Origin: Hansfordia pulvinata
Taxonomy: Eukaryota; Ascomycota; Sordariomycetes; Xylariales
Length of the DNA stretch: 64,000 nt
Assembly: GCA_006538405.1 (NCBI GenBank)
Contig: BJKQ01000007.1
Coordinates: 62,001 to 126,000, forward strand
Direction: 5' to 3'
The notes beneath the pieces are model-generated. The model worked only from the letters and a program-made list of their open reading frames with translations. It was not told where the DNA came from and ran no database searches. Position 1 is the first letter of the stretch; the number at the start of each line of letters is the position of its first letter. The position numbers and the translations under genes are program-made. Positions 45,448 through 55,049 of this stretch are shown here, piece after piece.

Positions 45448-46795
45448 TCAGCATATTTTAGAATAGTCTGCTAGATAGCCCTGCATTTTCCACAGAAGGA
45501 GTTGCAGATCCGTGGAGCGACGACGGGCCAGCATGAAAAGATTGCCCTCCTTGAATATGGGGGAGTCACGCTTGAGACGGGCAGCCAGGTCGGGCCCGAG
45601 CAGCATGGGCATGTTGTGAACGGGTATCTCGGTGGACATGGGTTCGCCCTTGATGTCAGTTGAGTTGATGGTGTAAGTGGCCCAGGAGCCAGGAGCTGGC
45701 CGAGAGGAAAGAGAGGCGTCTTCGCCCTCGTCCTCGCCAAACCACAGGACGGCGCCCATGTGCTTGTGCTTGATGTCATCCCAGCCGTAGCAGCGAACAA
45801 GGTAATAGCGCTTTTCCGTGGCGCAAATATTGGACAGATAGAGCAGCTGGTCGGCGATATAGCGGCGCAGATGCGAGAGGACAAAATCTCCCATATCTTG
45901 ACGCCAGACTGAGCGGATGCCTGAGCTACGCCAGCGATCTCCTGATCGGGACATCATGGCCTTGTGAGCACCAAACAGGCCACTTTGACGGTCGGCCATG
46001 GCCTGCAGCATATCCAGGCGTGCCACAGTATAGCCAGCTGGGCCGTTCGTCTTCCCAGCACCCTGACGGAAAGGTAGGGTTTCTGAAGCAGCAGTGGTCG
46101 CCTTGGCTGTGGGATCTGTCGCAGAGATTTTGGGGTCGGTGCCGCTCAAGCTGTCCGGATTGATGTCGGCAGACAGGTCATCGCCCTCATCTTGGGTGTT
46201 GGCAGGGGCGGAAAGGCGGGTCAGGTCGCGAGGTACCATCCAAGGCTGGCCAGAGTCGGGGTTGCGGACGAGCTGGAAGTCTAGGAGAAAGAATGAGGGG
46301 AGGTGTGCGCCGGTGTTGGGGCAGAAGCGGATCGGGGTTGCTAGGGCCTGGGCTGCGAGGGTGAACGTGAGCGTGCGCGCATTGAGGGATCTCGGAGGGG
46401 GGAGAGGTTAGCACCATACCGAAGGAGTTGGCCCTGAACTGCCTCTCAAGCGAGTTCTGAGGCTTGCCGGGCTTTGCCTTGGGCTGGTGGGTGGTGGCCT
46501 TCCAGTAAGAAGGGTCCATAACGGGCGACAGGGGCAGGTCGCCGACAGCGGTGCGGATGGTCTTGTTGTCTGAGTCTATCGGGTATGGGCCGGCCTCGTC
46601 GTGCAGCTCAGGCGGATCGGGACCGCGCGGCCCCGAACCCGGCCATCGACGCGGGGCCTGGGAACGCGATGCGGTGCTGAAGCCGGATTTGTTGGGCTCT
46701 GGAACGGCACGGCGGCGACAGAGAGGGCGGAACAGTGGCATAGGCGCGAGCAGTGGCGCGCGGCCTGGCGGCAGGCGAGCCCGGGAAGGCCTCAT
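45448..46795 (-). CDS. Conserved-looking, probably mitochondrial protein of unknown function
   Basis: Exons on the minus strand are 46795-46420 and 46352-45448, joining as TTC G|CC CAG with donor GTATGG and acceptor CGCAG, 426 residues. The N-terminus (MRPSRARLPPGRAPLL, then RRRAVPEPNKSGFSTASR) is basic and lacks acids, with a GFSTAS element like a presequence cleavage site, so import into mitochondria is likely. The core contains SYWKATTHQPKAKPGKPQNSL, LATPIRFCPNTGAHLPSFFL and SGQPWMVPRDL. It looks like a well-conserved fungal mitochondrial protein rather than random frame, but I do not recognise a named family. No membrane segment is evident. Its start lies 543 bases from that of mitochondrial ClpP on the other strand. 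Confidence 0.75.
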
Positions 46796-47338
46796 GGCGG
46801 GGACGGACGATGGGCCGCCGAGGCCACGGCGCGCAGGCTAACGCAAAGTGCGTGGCCGGTTGCGCAGCTGGTCTGCTTCTGCGCTGTTGGGGTAAGGAGC
46901 CGACGTTGCGGTGGCTGAGGGGTGGGCGGCGGCGGCGGCGGCGGCGTTAGCAGCAGCAGCAGCAAAGGATTGACAAGGCGAGAGACGGGATTGAGAAAGT
47001 GCAAGTTGAAGAAAGTGCGATTTGGAGCTGTTTCGGTCGCGGTCCCAATTCCGCGGGAGGTCGCACACCAGTGACGTCGGTCGCGTGGCAGAGGGCAGGA
47101 GCGAGCTCAAGGCTCGGCTTGTCGCAAAGGGAAGGAGGCACCGACGATCGCGCGGCCGGAGCTGCTCCATCCCATCTTGGGCTTTGCAACCATCTCCCAC
47201 TTTCACACACACACACACACACACCCCTCTGTCGCGTACTCGCAGCACCGATCGTACGCACCCTCCCGCCACTCCGACAACTCATCCCACGAGCACATCG
47301 CACCGCCCGCATATTCCGGAGCTCCTCACACTTCCGCC
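46796..47338. promoter_or_regulatory. Divergent promoter region, mitochondrial gene pair
   Basis: Contains a (GGC)n block at about 46927-46947, a CAG run at 46949-46963 and a (CA)n run at about 47203-47224. It separates the start codons of the unrecognised mitochondrial protein and ClpP. No TATA box recognised. Confidence 0.45.
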
Positions 47339-48366
47339 ATGAACTGCGCCCGGCCAATGGCCCGCCTCCCGGCGCCGCGCCTCCTGCGAGCCACGCCCGC
47401 CTCGGCCCTCACACCTGCCCGCCCTTCGCCCTTGATATCGACTTGGCCCGCGACACCAAAGCTGCCGGGGCAGCAACTGGACGCCCGTAGCTTCTCCCAG
47501 TTCCCCTTCGCCTCCCCGCACGCGCCCACTGCCCAGTCGCCCACCGCCTACATTCCCATGCCCTATATTACCGAAGTCACTGTAAGCTGCGCATTCCGCC
47601 CCGATCACCAAGCGTTTACCTAGAAGCTCCTCATACTGACACCTTTCTCTCTCACAGTCTGGCGGCTGGAGGACATGTGCGTGATGAGCCATGCTCTACC
47701 AGAACCCCCCCCCCCCCCCTAATTCCTGCTTCCAATGCTCTGATACTGAACACTGACCCCGCTCTCCCTCCCACCAGACGACATATTCTCCAAGCTGCTC
47801 CAGGAGCGTATCATCTGTGTCAACGGCGCCATCGATGACACCGTTTCCGCCTCGATCGTCGCCCAACTTCTCTGGCTCGAATCAGACAACCCGAAAAACC
47901 CATCACCATGTACATCCACTCCCCCGGCGGCTCCGTCACCGCTGGCCTGTCAATCTACGACACCATGAGCTACATTCGCTCCCCCGTCCACACCATCTGC
48001 CTTGGTCAGGCGGCCTCCATGGGCTCCTTGCTGCTGACCGGCGGCAGCCCCGGCAAGCGCTTCGCCCTGCCCAACAGCAGCATCATGATCCACCAGCCCC
48101 TCGGCGGCACCCAGGGTCAGGCCAGCGACATCCTCATCTACGCCAATCAGATCCAACGCACCCGGCATCAAGTCAACCAGATCTATCTCCACCACCTCAA
48201 CGCCGCCTTCCCCGGCCGCGACACCCCCAAGTACGATATTAAGGACGTCGAAGATATGATGGAACGCGATAAGTATCTGTCTGCCGAAGAGGCCAAGGAC
48301 CTCTGTATTGTCGACGAAATCATGATCCGACGCGATTCTAAGGAAGGCGAGCCCAAAAAGGAATGA
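47339..48366 (+). CDS. CLPP: Mitochondrial ATP-dependent Clp protease proteolytic subunit
   Basis: Serine peptidase forming the barrel of the ClpXP protease in the mitochondrial matrix. Exons are 47339-47581, 47658-47676 and 47778-48366; the middle exon is only 19 bases and encodes SGGWRTY with its neighbours. The first 60 or so residues form an arginine-rich presequence. Catalytic signatures are [10 protein letters not shown] (serine) and IMIHQPLGG (histidine), with the [19 protein letters not shown] tail of the family; [10 protein letters not shown] is the oxyanion-region motif. The frame through exon 3 breaks at [15 protein letters not shown]. The part up to ESDNP and the part from EKPITMY lie one base apart, and one extra C in the CCC at 47890-47892 joins them. 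Because the protein is otherwise well conserved on both sides, a sequence error is more likely than a pseudogene. Confidence 0.88.
47705..47719 (+). repeat. 15-nt poly-C run in ClpP intron 2
   Basis: Fifteen C in the 101-base intron after the micro-exon. Confidence 0.85.
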
Positions 48367-49288
48367 TGAACCTAGCTAATCGAGGGCGAAAAGTCGCTTT
48401 GACTTTACACGTGGATATCATAGCGCTCAAGAGATCTGCAAGTCTTTGCTCTGCAACGAGCCGCCCCATTACTTGCTGCCGCCAGGCGGGAGTATGTTGA
48501 GCAGCGCATTGTCCCGTCTACACACGATCCATTTGATACTTGGTCGGAGAAGAGGAAGACCCAGGGCGGCTGAAACATGTAATATATACTCTGTATAGAA
48601 GTATGCGGTCTCCTAGCAGTTGCGCAAGCACATTCTGCTGTGTAGGGCAAGACAATAACGTACAGTTTTATCGACAGATAACTTGATATTATTCAGTCCA
48701 AATGTTGGTACACTTTTCAACCCCTCCTTCCCGCCAGCTGCCCGTATTCCATTCTCGATTGCCTGTTTGTACCCATCTTCGGTCGGTTCTTCGGTTTTGA
48801 CCTGAGAGTTCCGGTAACTTTGATTCTCTTCCACGCCTTGAAAGCTTCTGTGCTTAGATGGAAACATTCTGATGCGAGGGACATCCGCGCGGCTATGACT
48901 TTGTTATTCTGTGTTACCGACGTTGGTAACGCTGCATCACTGTGCATGAGTCCGCATTTTTCCTCCATGCTATGTCATTTGTATCGCATCACATCCGAGA
49001 TCGAAACACAATGCTGGGTTTGTCTTATCTTGTTGGAACAAGCGAGGCTCCGTCATGTTCGATTCAAAGCAAGTCGTCGACTCGTTACTGCGTCTCATGA
49101 TTTTCATCATGGTATAGATTGTAAATAAGCAAAGGCTCCCCCCCTTGACCTTCCACCTCCAAAACGCCTGTGATGATGGAAATGACAGATTGTGCAATAT
49201 ATGCGAACCGATTCGCCGACCTGAAAAATGCGTACACGATAGAGAATCCAGCCCGACAGATCGAGGACTCATTGGCCAGTTCGGGACA
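48367..49288. other. Convergent 3' region of ClpP and the J-domain gene
   Basis: About 920 bases, moderately AT-rich, without dispersed GTAC motifs. Short frames on both strands look like chance. Nothing else seen. Confidence 0.5.
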
Positions 49289-51181
49289 TCAATGAGCTGC
49301 GGCGTGGCGGACCTTGGAGTAGGCAATGTCTCCTTCGTCAAACATAGGCGAGTATTGGATGCCGGATGCGTACCCGGGAGCCATCTGGGCGTGCTGCTGC
49401 TGATACTGCCACGCGTTCGCGGCGGCAGCCTCATAGTCATAAGATTCATACTCCATCGACCGCGCCACCCCGGTATTCGCCTTATTCTTGGGCGGCGCAT
49501 ACGTCGCCTTGACGCGATCCTTCTTGCTCATCGCAGGCTCGGCGGTAGCGTAGGTCTGACGTGAGGCTGTCTTGCCTCCAGCAACTTTGTAGGTCGTCTG
49601 GGTGCGTGATGCTTGAGTCGGCATTGGCATTGGCTCTGGCGATCTGGCTCGCCTGGATCGTCGCGGAGGCGGCACTGGCTCCTCCTCAGATGTTGATTCT
49701 TCTCCATCGTCAGATGACTCAGTTTCCTCCTCGTCCTCCTCTTCGTCATCGTCTTCCTCATCGGACATTTTCCATTGTTGCTGCTTGTGGCGGCGGTCGC
49801 CTCCCGAGTTGCCCCAGGTCCGCGAGCGTTCCGTGCTGGGGGTGGCCTGTGGTCGAGCGTACTGGTCCGTACTGGCTCGATGCAGTCCCGGCGTCCGCGG
49901 CGACTGACCAGACACCATATTGGCCAGACCCGCCGCAGAGGTGGTCTGGGACTTGGCAAACACAGGAACCACGCGGGGCAGGGGAGAGCCGCCCTCGAGG
50001 ATGACTGGGCGCGCGTCTCGTGATGCACCGCGGGTACTCGATTTTTTGGGTGCGGCAGACTTGTCTCTCGAAGACTTGCTGGTGTCATTGGACATACGGC
50101 GACTGGCCGATTTGCCTGAGGACCGGCGGCCCATGTCCTCCTCGCCCATGACATCCCGCGCTCGGGGTTGGGGCGGAGGCGGATATACTGCCGAGTGAGC
50201 CGGCGGCGGCGTGGGCACGGCGGGCGTCGCAAAGTAGGCTTGCTCGTGATATGTCTTGGATCGGCCGAGACTCGGTGGCTTACCGCCGGATCTTTGCAAA
50301 TACCGCGTGGCGAAGTCCATGGTATCCGAGTTCTTCCTCTCGCGATCCGTGGCGGCTGCAGCGGTACGGGCTGCTTCCTGAATCCCGTCATCGTGCTTGC
50401 GGCTGCTGGTGGATTTCTTCCTGTCGGATCTGGGCGGCTTGCCGTATATGACGTCCTCTTCCTCTTCATCGTCGTTGGTGAACGTTTCGACGTACGGAGA
50501 TCGGCTGTGATGCTTGCTGTCGCCGTCTCGCTTTCTTTCTTTGTCGGCCTTCTTCTTCTCGGAACTCCTCTCATGGGACTTCTTCTCTTTACTCTTCTTC
50601 TTCTCTTCGGCCTCGGCAGCACGAGCGCGCTCTCTCTCCCATTCAGCCTCTTCGCGGCGCCGGTGGCGTCCCGAATCCCGTTTCGATGGCTTCTCTTCTG
50701 GCTCGTAGTCCTGGTACTTGTCACTGCTTGACTTCTTGGAACCGTACGAGCGACCGAGCTCGTCTTCCCAGGAGCGAGAAGAAGTGTTGCTGGCGGAATA
50801 GAACTTGCTGGACGAGGGAGAGGGGCCGCTTTTACTGAAGGTACTCGGGCGCGGCTCTGCAGTGCGGATGTTGACGTCGGGATAGGGATTCCTTGGGGGC
50901 GTTCGAGTGTTCATGGGGGACGAGGCGGGCATCCTGGACATCTCATCGTTGAGGCGAGCCTTGCGATCGTAGTTCTTGCGTGCATCGGGACTGGTGAGCA
51001 ACTCATAGGCTTGCTGGACCTGTTGAAATTCGGCCTGTTTCTGGGCTTTGAGTTCGGGGTCCTGGACCTTGTCGGGGTGACAAGAAAGGATGAGCTTGCG
51101 ATACGAGGCCTTGATCGCCTTGTCATCGGCATCCTTGGGAACCGCCAAGGCGAGGTAGGGATCGGGCGGGAGGGTATACAT
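49289..51181 (-). CDS. DnaJ-domain protein with long charged, disordered tail
   Basis: Single-exon protein of 630 residues. The J domain occupies about residues 5-75 (DPYLALAVPKDADDKAIKAS, then ILSCHPDKVQDPE with the HPD motif that stimulates Hsp70). The rest is low complexity: Ser/Lys/Arg/Glu-rich around 150-260, Pro/Ser-rich in the middle and an acidic stretch (DEEDDDEEEDEEE) near 480. A QYQQQHAQMAP region precedes the end. No J-protein zinc finger or C-terminal substrate domain is present, so it is a class C (type III) J protein. The basic, RS-like composition would suit a nuclear role, for instance near splicing factors, but that is inference. The ATG at 51181 starts directly before the J domain. 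Frame intact. Confidence 0.88.
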   Translation of the reverse strand: MYTLPPDPYLALAVPKDADDKAIKASYRKLILSCHPDKVQDPELKAQKQAEFQQVQQAYELLTSPDARKNYDRKARLNDEMSRMPASSPMNTRTPPRNPYPDVNIRTAEPRPSTFSKSGPSPSSSKFYSASNTSSRSWEDELGRSYGSKKSSSDKYQDYEPEEKPSKRDSGRHRRREEAEWERERARAAEAEEKKKSKEKKSHERSSEKKKADKERKRDGDSKHHSRSPYVETFTNDDEEEEDVIYGKPPRSDRKKSTSSRKHDDGIQEAARTAAAATDRERKNSDTMDFATRYLQRSGGKPPSLGRSKTYHEQAYFATPAVPTPPPAHSAVYPPPPQPRARDVMGEEDMGRRSSGKSASRRMSNDTSKSSRDKSAAPKKSSTRGASRDARPVILEGGSPLPRVVPVFAKSQTTSAAGLANMVSGQSPRTPGLHRASTDQYARPQATPSTERSRTWGNSGGDRRHKQQQWKMSDEEDDDEEEDEEETESSDDGEESTSEEEPVPPPRRSRRARSPEPMPMPTQASRTQTTYKVAGGKTASRQTYATAEPAMSKKDRVKATYAPPKNKANTGVARSMEYESYDYEAAAANAWQYQQQHAQMAPGYASGIQYSPMFDEGDIAYSKVRHAAAH

Positions 51182-54100
51182 GATGGGCGCTGAAGGGTTC
51201 TCAGGGTTGATTTAGAGCGGGGGCTTCTGATTGAAGCACGAAATGATCAAGTACATGGGAGTCCAGATGGGATCCTGTCCTGGCGGAAGAAGCAGAAGTC
51301 GAGGGAGAGGGAAGAGTGGTGTTGATATTAATGACCGGGCTCCAAAGTATGCAGGAGTGGTTGGTAAGTGTTCGGTTGAGTGAAAGTGGCGGTGGTAGTA
51401 GTAATAATGGCAAGTGTTGTGATTGAGGTCGTCGTCTTTGTCTTCGTCGTCGTTTGTTGGGGCTGGGCAGCAACAAGGACCGAGTTCAGATCGAGTCTGA
51501 CAGAGGCAGCGATTGTTCGTTTGTTGTTTATAATACACGGGCCAAGTAGAGAGCACAGGCCAGGCGGACAGGAAGAGAGTGGGCAGTCAGTCAGATTCAG
51601 CTAAGAACTGACGGACGTGGTTTTGGGTGCGATGATGGCAATGTTGATGTTGTCGGCGGGCCCGGGCTTGATTGCTGGGAAGCAGGGCGGTCGCTGCGAC
51701 GAGAGATCGAGACGGGGGCGGCGATTGCTGCAGTGGTCGAGCTACCACGAGACTGACAAGGGCGGTGGTTGAGGCGATGGTGGTTTGGTGAAGTTTGGCA
51801 GATGAGGTCACGGAAGGGACGTCGGGCAGCGAGCGAGGCGGGGGGGGAAGGGTGGGCGAGAAGAGGCCCTTATGAGGCTTGTTCGCTTTGCATCCCCGGC
51901 TGCGCGCCGTCGCCTGCAGCTCGGCCTTCTGTGCCCTTCGACAGCACTCCCACACCCACTCGTCGCGGGTGCGAGACGGGTCCGGGTCAAGTACACATGT
52001 ATCTCTCTTGCTGTACGACAGGTACCTACCTCTCGTCCGAGTATTGGTCCACCCACGTGCACCGCGAGAGGTACTTGAAAGAGTGTGGAGACAAGAAACA
52101 ATGTCTTCCAATCAGCATCAGATGTTTTGTGCCTTGGAGCAGAGTGCATGCACTCGGATAGTACCACTGCTGCTGAGGGTACGTTGCACAGAGGGACGAC
52201 CTCCGGAGTACATGTACTCTCAAAGCCATGGAATCGAGGGGCCTCAGAGAGTTGCGCTACTTTCATTCGACCGAGCCTCCTGCAGCGGCGAACCCTTGAA
52301 AGCGAGCTAGGCCAGCAAGGGCATATGGGGCCTGGTCTGCCGGGCGCTGAATGGCCGCGGCCGGGGGGATGGGCCCTGCCAGGAGAATGGGGTAAAGGAT
52401 CGCCCGCGACTCTGCCGGGCCCCTCCCGTCTACGCCGCCTTCGACGTTGGATGCTCCACGCTTCTGCCAGTCACGCCAGCCCAGCCCGCTTGCGCTGCGG
52501 TGCCCGCCGACGTACTCGTACCTAACGGACACTGGAGCCTTCCCCCCGTGCCGCCCCTGTAACGCAGCCAGTCCGGGCCGGCCAAGTCCCCCCCCCCATC
52601 TTCCACGTACGGGCTGATCACCGTTTGGCGACGTAATAAGCTGCCTACGGAGTACTCGTGCACACCCACACACCGTCCGAGGCCACGAAGGAGCATCCGT
52701 CAGCATGAACGAGAGCCTATCTCTCCGTGTGCTGTACGTCAACGGCGACGCAACCGGACCCAGATCTCCCAGAACCCTGCCTCGGGCCCCAGTAGACTTC
52801 GTAACGTATTCCTTCCCCTGCGCTCCGAATCACACTGGCACGACTGGTCACGGGCAGCTAGCTGTCTTATCAGCTGCCAAAGCTCCCACAAAATCGCAAG
52901 CTGCCTCCCTGCCAGCACCCAAGCTCGCTCATTCATCGATTAAATGGAGGCAGGTGATCTTCGGTTCCTCGCCAAGGTAGGCATCGAGCCTTTGGATTCG
53001 CCAGAAATCGTGGCGCTGACACGTTTCCATTGTTCCTGTAAGCCCAGCAACCGGTACGGTTCTAACTAGTGTCCGTCGGGCACCGGCACACTGGGGGTCT
53101 CGTATCTAGTGGGCTCATGGGCTTCAGAAGGACCGCCGTCTCTTGGGTGTGCGGGCCCCTTGGTCTGCCCGTCTGAGCGACTTTATCCAGCGCGGTCACG
53201 AAGCAGCTGGCGCCAGGTAGCCCGTACCTGCGGGCCGAGTGCCCACCGGCATGTGACGTGACGGGCTGGAGGGCTGGCTGACATGGAATGGACGGTGCCG
53301 CGGGGGCTGGCAGGTGGTCCTCTTCGAGAACCCCATCCATTCGCCCACATGAGCCTACCTATACCAACGAGTTCCTCCTCCGTTACCGTAGACACCTACC
53401 AAGGCGGGCGAACTCGGTAGGTACGAGTAGCCACCTCAAGATCCGCACTTTTATTCGTTCTTGAGGAGCAAGGTGGCAAGGTGCCCGTAACGGCAATGAG
53501 GGCCGTTCGAGACGATGAATGGATGAGGTGGCACGGTGGTCATCAGTACCTACCTAACGGTGGAATGCACGTTGCACTGCATGCATTCACGGAATCTCCG
53601 TATTGACCCAAGGTACCGCCTGCATCCATGCTATCTCGCCCCCCCTCGCTCCTCGGTACAGGCAACGGCCCTGATTGCCCTTGTAAAACGGCCGCCGCAG
53701 CTCTCTCGCCAAATCGAGGCATGAGTGTAGCAGCCCCCCTGGCCTTGGTTCAGGGCGATGCCCGTCTCTGGGGAAGCTTCCCCAGGCGGCTTGCGAGGGA
53801 TTCGGGTTTGCAGGGTCAGCTATGTCATGGCCGCCGCCCATCTTGCCCGTCCGGGGGCTGGATCGCTCGCTGCTGCTTGGCGATTCGAATGGGCGGGTGA
53901 GCCGACGTGCCCGGGCGCAGGGGGAGGGGTCGCGATCAAGGCTGCGTCCACGGGTCGCCATGACGCGAGTGCGTCGCAGCTTTCCGAAGAGGCCGCATAC
54001 TCGCGCGCACCTGCATCAGGAGGGACGGGAGGAGCTAATGTCGACGGACGCTGGACGCCGGGGGCAGCTCGTGAGGGCTTCTGTCCCACGAGCTTCTCGC

Positions 54101-54819
54101 CGTATCATACTCGTATGAGGGGTGGGGGGGTGGGGTGACCGAACTGTGGCAGCGCCACGCCCCAGCGCAGCAGGAATTGGCTGAGAGCGCCCGGGCTCCG
54201 GCGGGGCGGGAAAGAGGCTCAGCTGGCCGCGAAAGCGAAGAGCGAGCGGTTCTCGTGGCGTGGCGAAGGCGTGTCTTTGACGCTGACGAGTCTCGAGAGG
54301 ATCGGGCGAGGCGAGTTCGCGGGCAATCGAGGCGACGAGCGAGCGGCCTCGAACGAGCCGCCGGCCGCCTGCCCTGGCTTTCTCCCTGGTCAGCCCACCA
54401 CTGCCCGATGCCTGGCCCTGGATAGGGTCTCGCGGCCGCCGACGTTCGTTGCCCTCCATCATGGCTGTGTTGTGCTGCGCTGCTGTTGACTGTCTCTCGG
54501 TCGTCTCTCGCTGGCCGCCGGCCCGTCCGTCCAACAACCGCCTGGCCGGCCCACCGATCTCCACAAGCAGAAAGGCCTCCGACCACTGTTCTTGAATCGC
54601 ACGCCGCGTCGGGCGCCGCAGCGCACTGCCTCGCCTGGGCTCGCCCAGGCTGGCCTCGGGACGCCGGGTCTTCGAGTTGGGACTACGACCCTGCGACAAT
54701 TCCGTCTTACTACGACGAGGACGCGCCCATTACCCATCGTCCGTCCGGTCAGGCAGTGCATGCCACCCGGGCGCAGAAGCGCCCGAGTTCTAGAAGACGG
54801 TGAGGCGGAGGGGCGAAGG

Positions 54820-54833
54820 TACGAGTACTCGTA
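54820..54833. repeat. Perfect 14-bp palindrome TACGAGTACTCGTA
   Basis: Second full copy of the palindrome, followed at once by a CGTACTCCGT motif of the related family. Confidence 0.9.
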
Positions 54834-54935
54834 GTCGTACTCCGTCTACCCCTGTCTGCAGGCAGGTCGTGGAGGGGCAGGCGGGCAGGCCGTGAGGCAG
54901 GTTGGGTGGTTCTTAGGTAATCTTTGCCCTACGAC

Positions 54936-54936
<1 letters not shown>

Positions 54937-54986
<50 letters not shown>

Positions 54987-55049
54987 CGCATAGGCAGCTC
55001 GTATTGGTCCAGGTGGAGGAGGAGGAGGAGGAGGAGGAGGAGGAGGAGG
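54937..55049. repeat. (GT)n(CG)n followed by (GGA)n
   Basis: About 20 GT units run into 6 CG units (to 54989), then after 24 bases of mixed sequence come about 12 GGA units (55014-55049). Alternating purine-pyrimidine DNA of this kind favours the Z form, and the GGA run is a purine-only strand able to form triplex or quadruplex structures. Confidence 0.9.
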
